A stretch of 64,000 nt of DNA, taken from positions 372,001 to 436,000 of the forward strand of contig JBBEBP010000016.1 of NCBI GenBank assembly GCA_040882255.1, in the 5' to 3' direction. Of this stretch, positions 63,076 through 64,000 are shown piece after piece (the first letter of the stretch is position 1; each line of letters begins with the position of its first letter). The position numbers and the translations under genes are program-made. Origin of the DNA: PWQG01 sp040882255 (GTDB taxonomy: Bacteria > Pseudomonadota > Gammaproteobacteria > Pseudomonadales > Pseudohongiellaceae). The notes under the pieces were generated by a model. That model did not search any database and had not been told where the DNA came from. It worked only from the letters and a program-made list of their open reading frames with translations.

Positions 63076-63912
63076 TCAAGTGTTCAAGTAGCCTTCGAGG
63101 TAGTCTACTCGTCGCTGAAATTTACTTAGCACATAAGCAGCTCGGGTCTGGTAACTCCTACCAGGATCAGCGTCGACTGTGATCTCGTCCCTATCGTGGA
63201 GCATCTCTTCCATCAGGTCAATTTCTTCAGAGCTACCCGTCACTTTAGCCCGCATCGAATCCACTGGCGCTCTACCCAGAAGCCTGTTTGCGGTATCCTT
63301 AATCGCGTGGGATAAAGTAATCTTACGATTTCCGACACCTACAGTGACCGTTATGTACGGCGCTTGGTAAGCTTGAGCCATGGTATTTATGCTATCGGCC
63401 ATATCATCGGCGACACCCACATTCGCATCAAAGTTGCTCGGCATGGCCATCTTTACTTTGAATGACTTAACGTCGTTATCTTGGAATAATTGCCATGCGT
63501 TGGGCCCCGGAATCGGTCGAAACAAAAACTTATTCCGCGCATCCAACTCTTGCAAGTACTGGCCTAGGCGACCTGGCGTCACCAACCTCGGATCATACTG
63601 AATCGCCAACACACTCAACTGTGGTTCAAACACGAAAGCGGCACCGAACCCGAGCTCATCAACATCTAAGGGGTCAAGACCGGCATCAGTTACCTCTGCG
63701 GGTAGGTTGTCATTCTGAATCCTAGTCATCTCACCACGGATATAGCCGTTTCTGTTTTCGTGGCGCTCTAACCGAAAATTAGTACCATCAACTGCTTTCT
63801 TCCGGTCCACCAGACCAATCTGACTTGCATCATGTAATGCCACACTGAACTGTCTGTTCGCTCTATCCGGCAATACCACTTGAAAGTACCGAACGGTAAT
63901 TCTGCTTCCCAT
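63076..63912 (-). CDS. Unrecognised 278-residue soluble protein of a prophage two-gene unit
   Basis: ATG at 63912 with GGAG 8-9 bp upstream. No signal peptide or membrane segment. Parts: beta-rich N terminus (MGSRITVRYFQVVLPD), LGFGAAFVFEPQLSVLAIQY at about 87-106 (faintly like DUF6731-type phage/defence-island proteins; low confidence) and a helical C terminus. First gene of the leftward unit after D, the usual cargo spot of P2-like phages. 63913-64000 holds only its upstream region as far as seen. Confidence 0.7.
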   Translation of the reverse strand: MGSRITVRYFQVVLPDRANRQFSVALHDASQIGLVDRKKAVDGTNFRLERHENRNGYIRGEMTRIQNDNLPAEVTDAGLDPLDVDELGFGAAFVFEPQLSVLAIQYDPRLVTPGRLGQYLQELDARNKFLFRPIPGPNAWQLFQDNDVKSFKVKMAMPSNFDANVGVADDMADSINTMAQAYQAPYITVTVGVGNRKITLSHAIKDTANRLLGRAPVDSMRAKVTGSSEEIDLMEEMLHDRDEITVDADPGRSYQTRAAYVLSKFQRRVDYLEGYLNT

Positions 63913-64000
63913 GTCTCATTTCTCCGTATTGTTATTCGCTACCGCTTGTATCTCTGTATCATTTTGTTGCGTGCACACTTTACGGCTACTTAGTTCGGAA

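Larger units (their letters stand above)
39351..64000. mobile_element. P2-type myovirus prophage, right end outside the window
   Basis: Late genes run Q P (leftward), O N M L X, lysis, R S V W J, fibres, I, collar fibre, FI FII E/E' T U D (rightward), the P2 order with no broken gene. There is no integrase, repressor or replication gene in the window, so the early half lies beyond 64000. The left boundary is placed at the end of tRNA-Leu by inference. The cos-next-to-att arrangement resembles that of Pseudomonas phage phiCTX as I remember it. All late genes look intact. Confidence 0.92.

Overview
The window is a piece of a GC-rich gammaproteobacterial chromosome. The gene order rnr-rlmB-rpsF-rpsR-(DUF2232-like gene)-rplI-dnaB-alr-radA, the YadG/YadH-type exporter, RlmKL fused as one protein and the PPDK / ornithine-lysine decarboxylase pair all fit non-enteric Gammaproteobacteria. 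The genus cannot be fixed from the sequence alone.

Layout: (1) 1-3011: the end of a TPR-sulfotransferase gene, tRNA-Pro(CGG), tRNA-Thr(CGT), a Sel1-repeat protein and tRNA-Gly(CCC). (2) 3036-9151: exported proteins (methyltransferase-like, CocE-type hydrolase, an unknown family), a small DUF2061 membrane protein and a PQQ-dependent dehydrogenase. (3) 9472-19178: a GNAT-nitrilase fusion, an alpha/beta hydrolase, RlmKL, a BCCT osmolyte transporter, an Old Yellow Enzyme and two exported redox genes (thioredoxin-like/haem c, then a PHM-type copper monooxygenase), each with its own terminator. (4) 19740-29328: an NfeD-slipin-lipase operon, ppdK with a decarboxylase, a DUF599 membrane protein and a two-gene ABC exporter. 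(5) 29432-39110: the radA-alr-dnaB and rplI-rpsR-rpsF-rlmB-rnr information-processing block, all on the minus strand.

(6) 39264 to the right edge: tRNA-Leu(CAG) with a near-consensus promoter, followed by a P2-type myovirus prophage. The late genes are complete and in P2 order: Q and P leftward, then O N M L X, lysis genes, R S V W J, a tail-fibre module, I, collar fibre, FI FII E/E' T U D rightward. No integrase, repressor or replication gene lies between tRNA-Leu and gene Q, so the early region must be to the right, beyond base 64000. The 1 kb between the tRNA and Q is non-coding. It holds a 303-bp nested palindrome built of AAGGTAAC units, a candidate cos site just right of it and two tandem terminators for the P-Q operon. 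Three TTGT-N13-ACAA dyads sit exactly where P2 has its Ogr-dependent late promoters (between P and O, before V, before FI). A CCCAAAG slippery heptamer predicts the E/E' frameshift.

Accessory content of the prophage: a four-gene fibre module inserted between J and I with two Mtd-N-like proteins, a glycine-rich gp38-like putative adhesin, an alpha/beta hydrolase inside the lysis cassette, and, after gene D, an AT-richer leftward two-gene unit (278-aa soluble protein plus 158-aa four-helix membrane protein). That unit has the form of a prophage-borne defence or exclusion module and is, with the palindrome, the best candidate for something undescribed.
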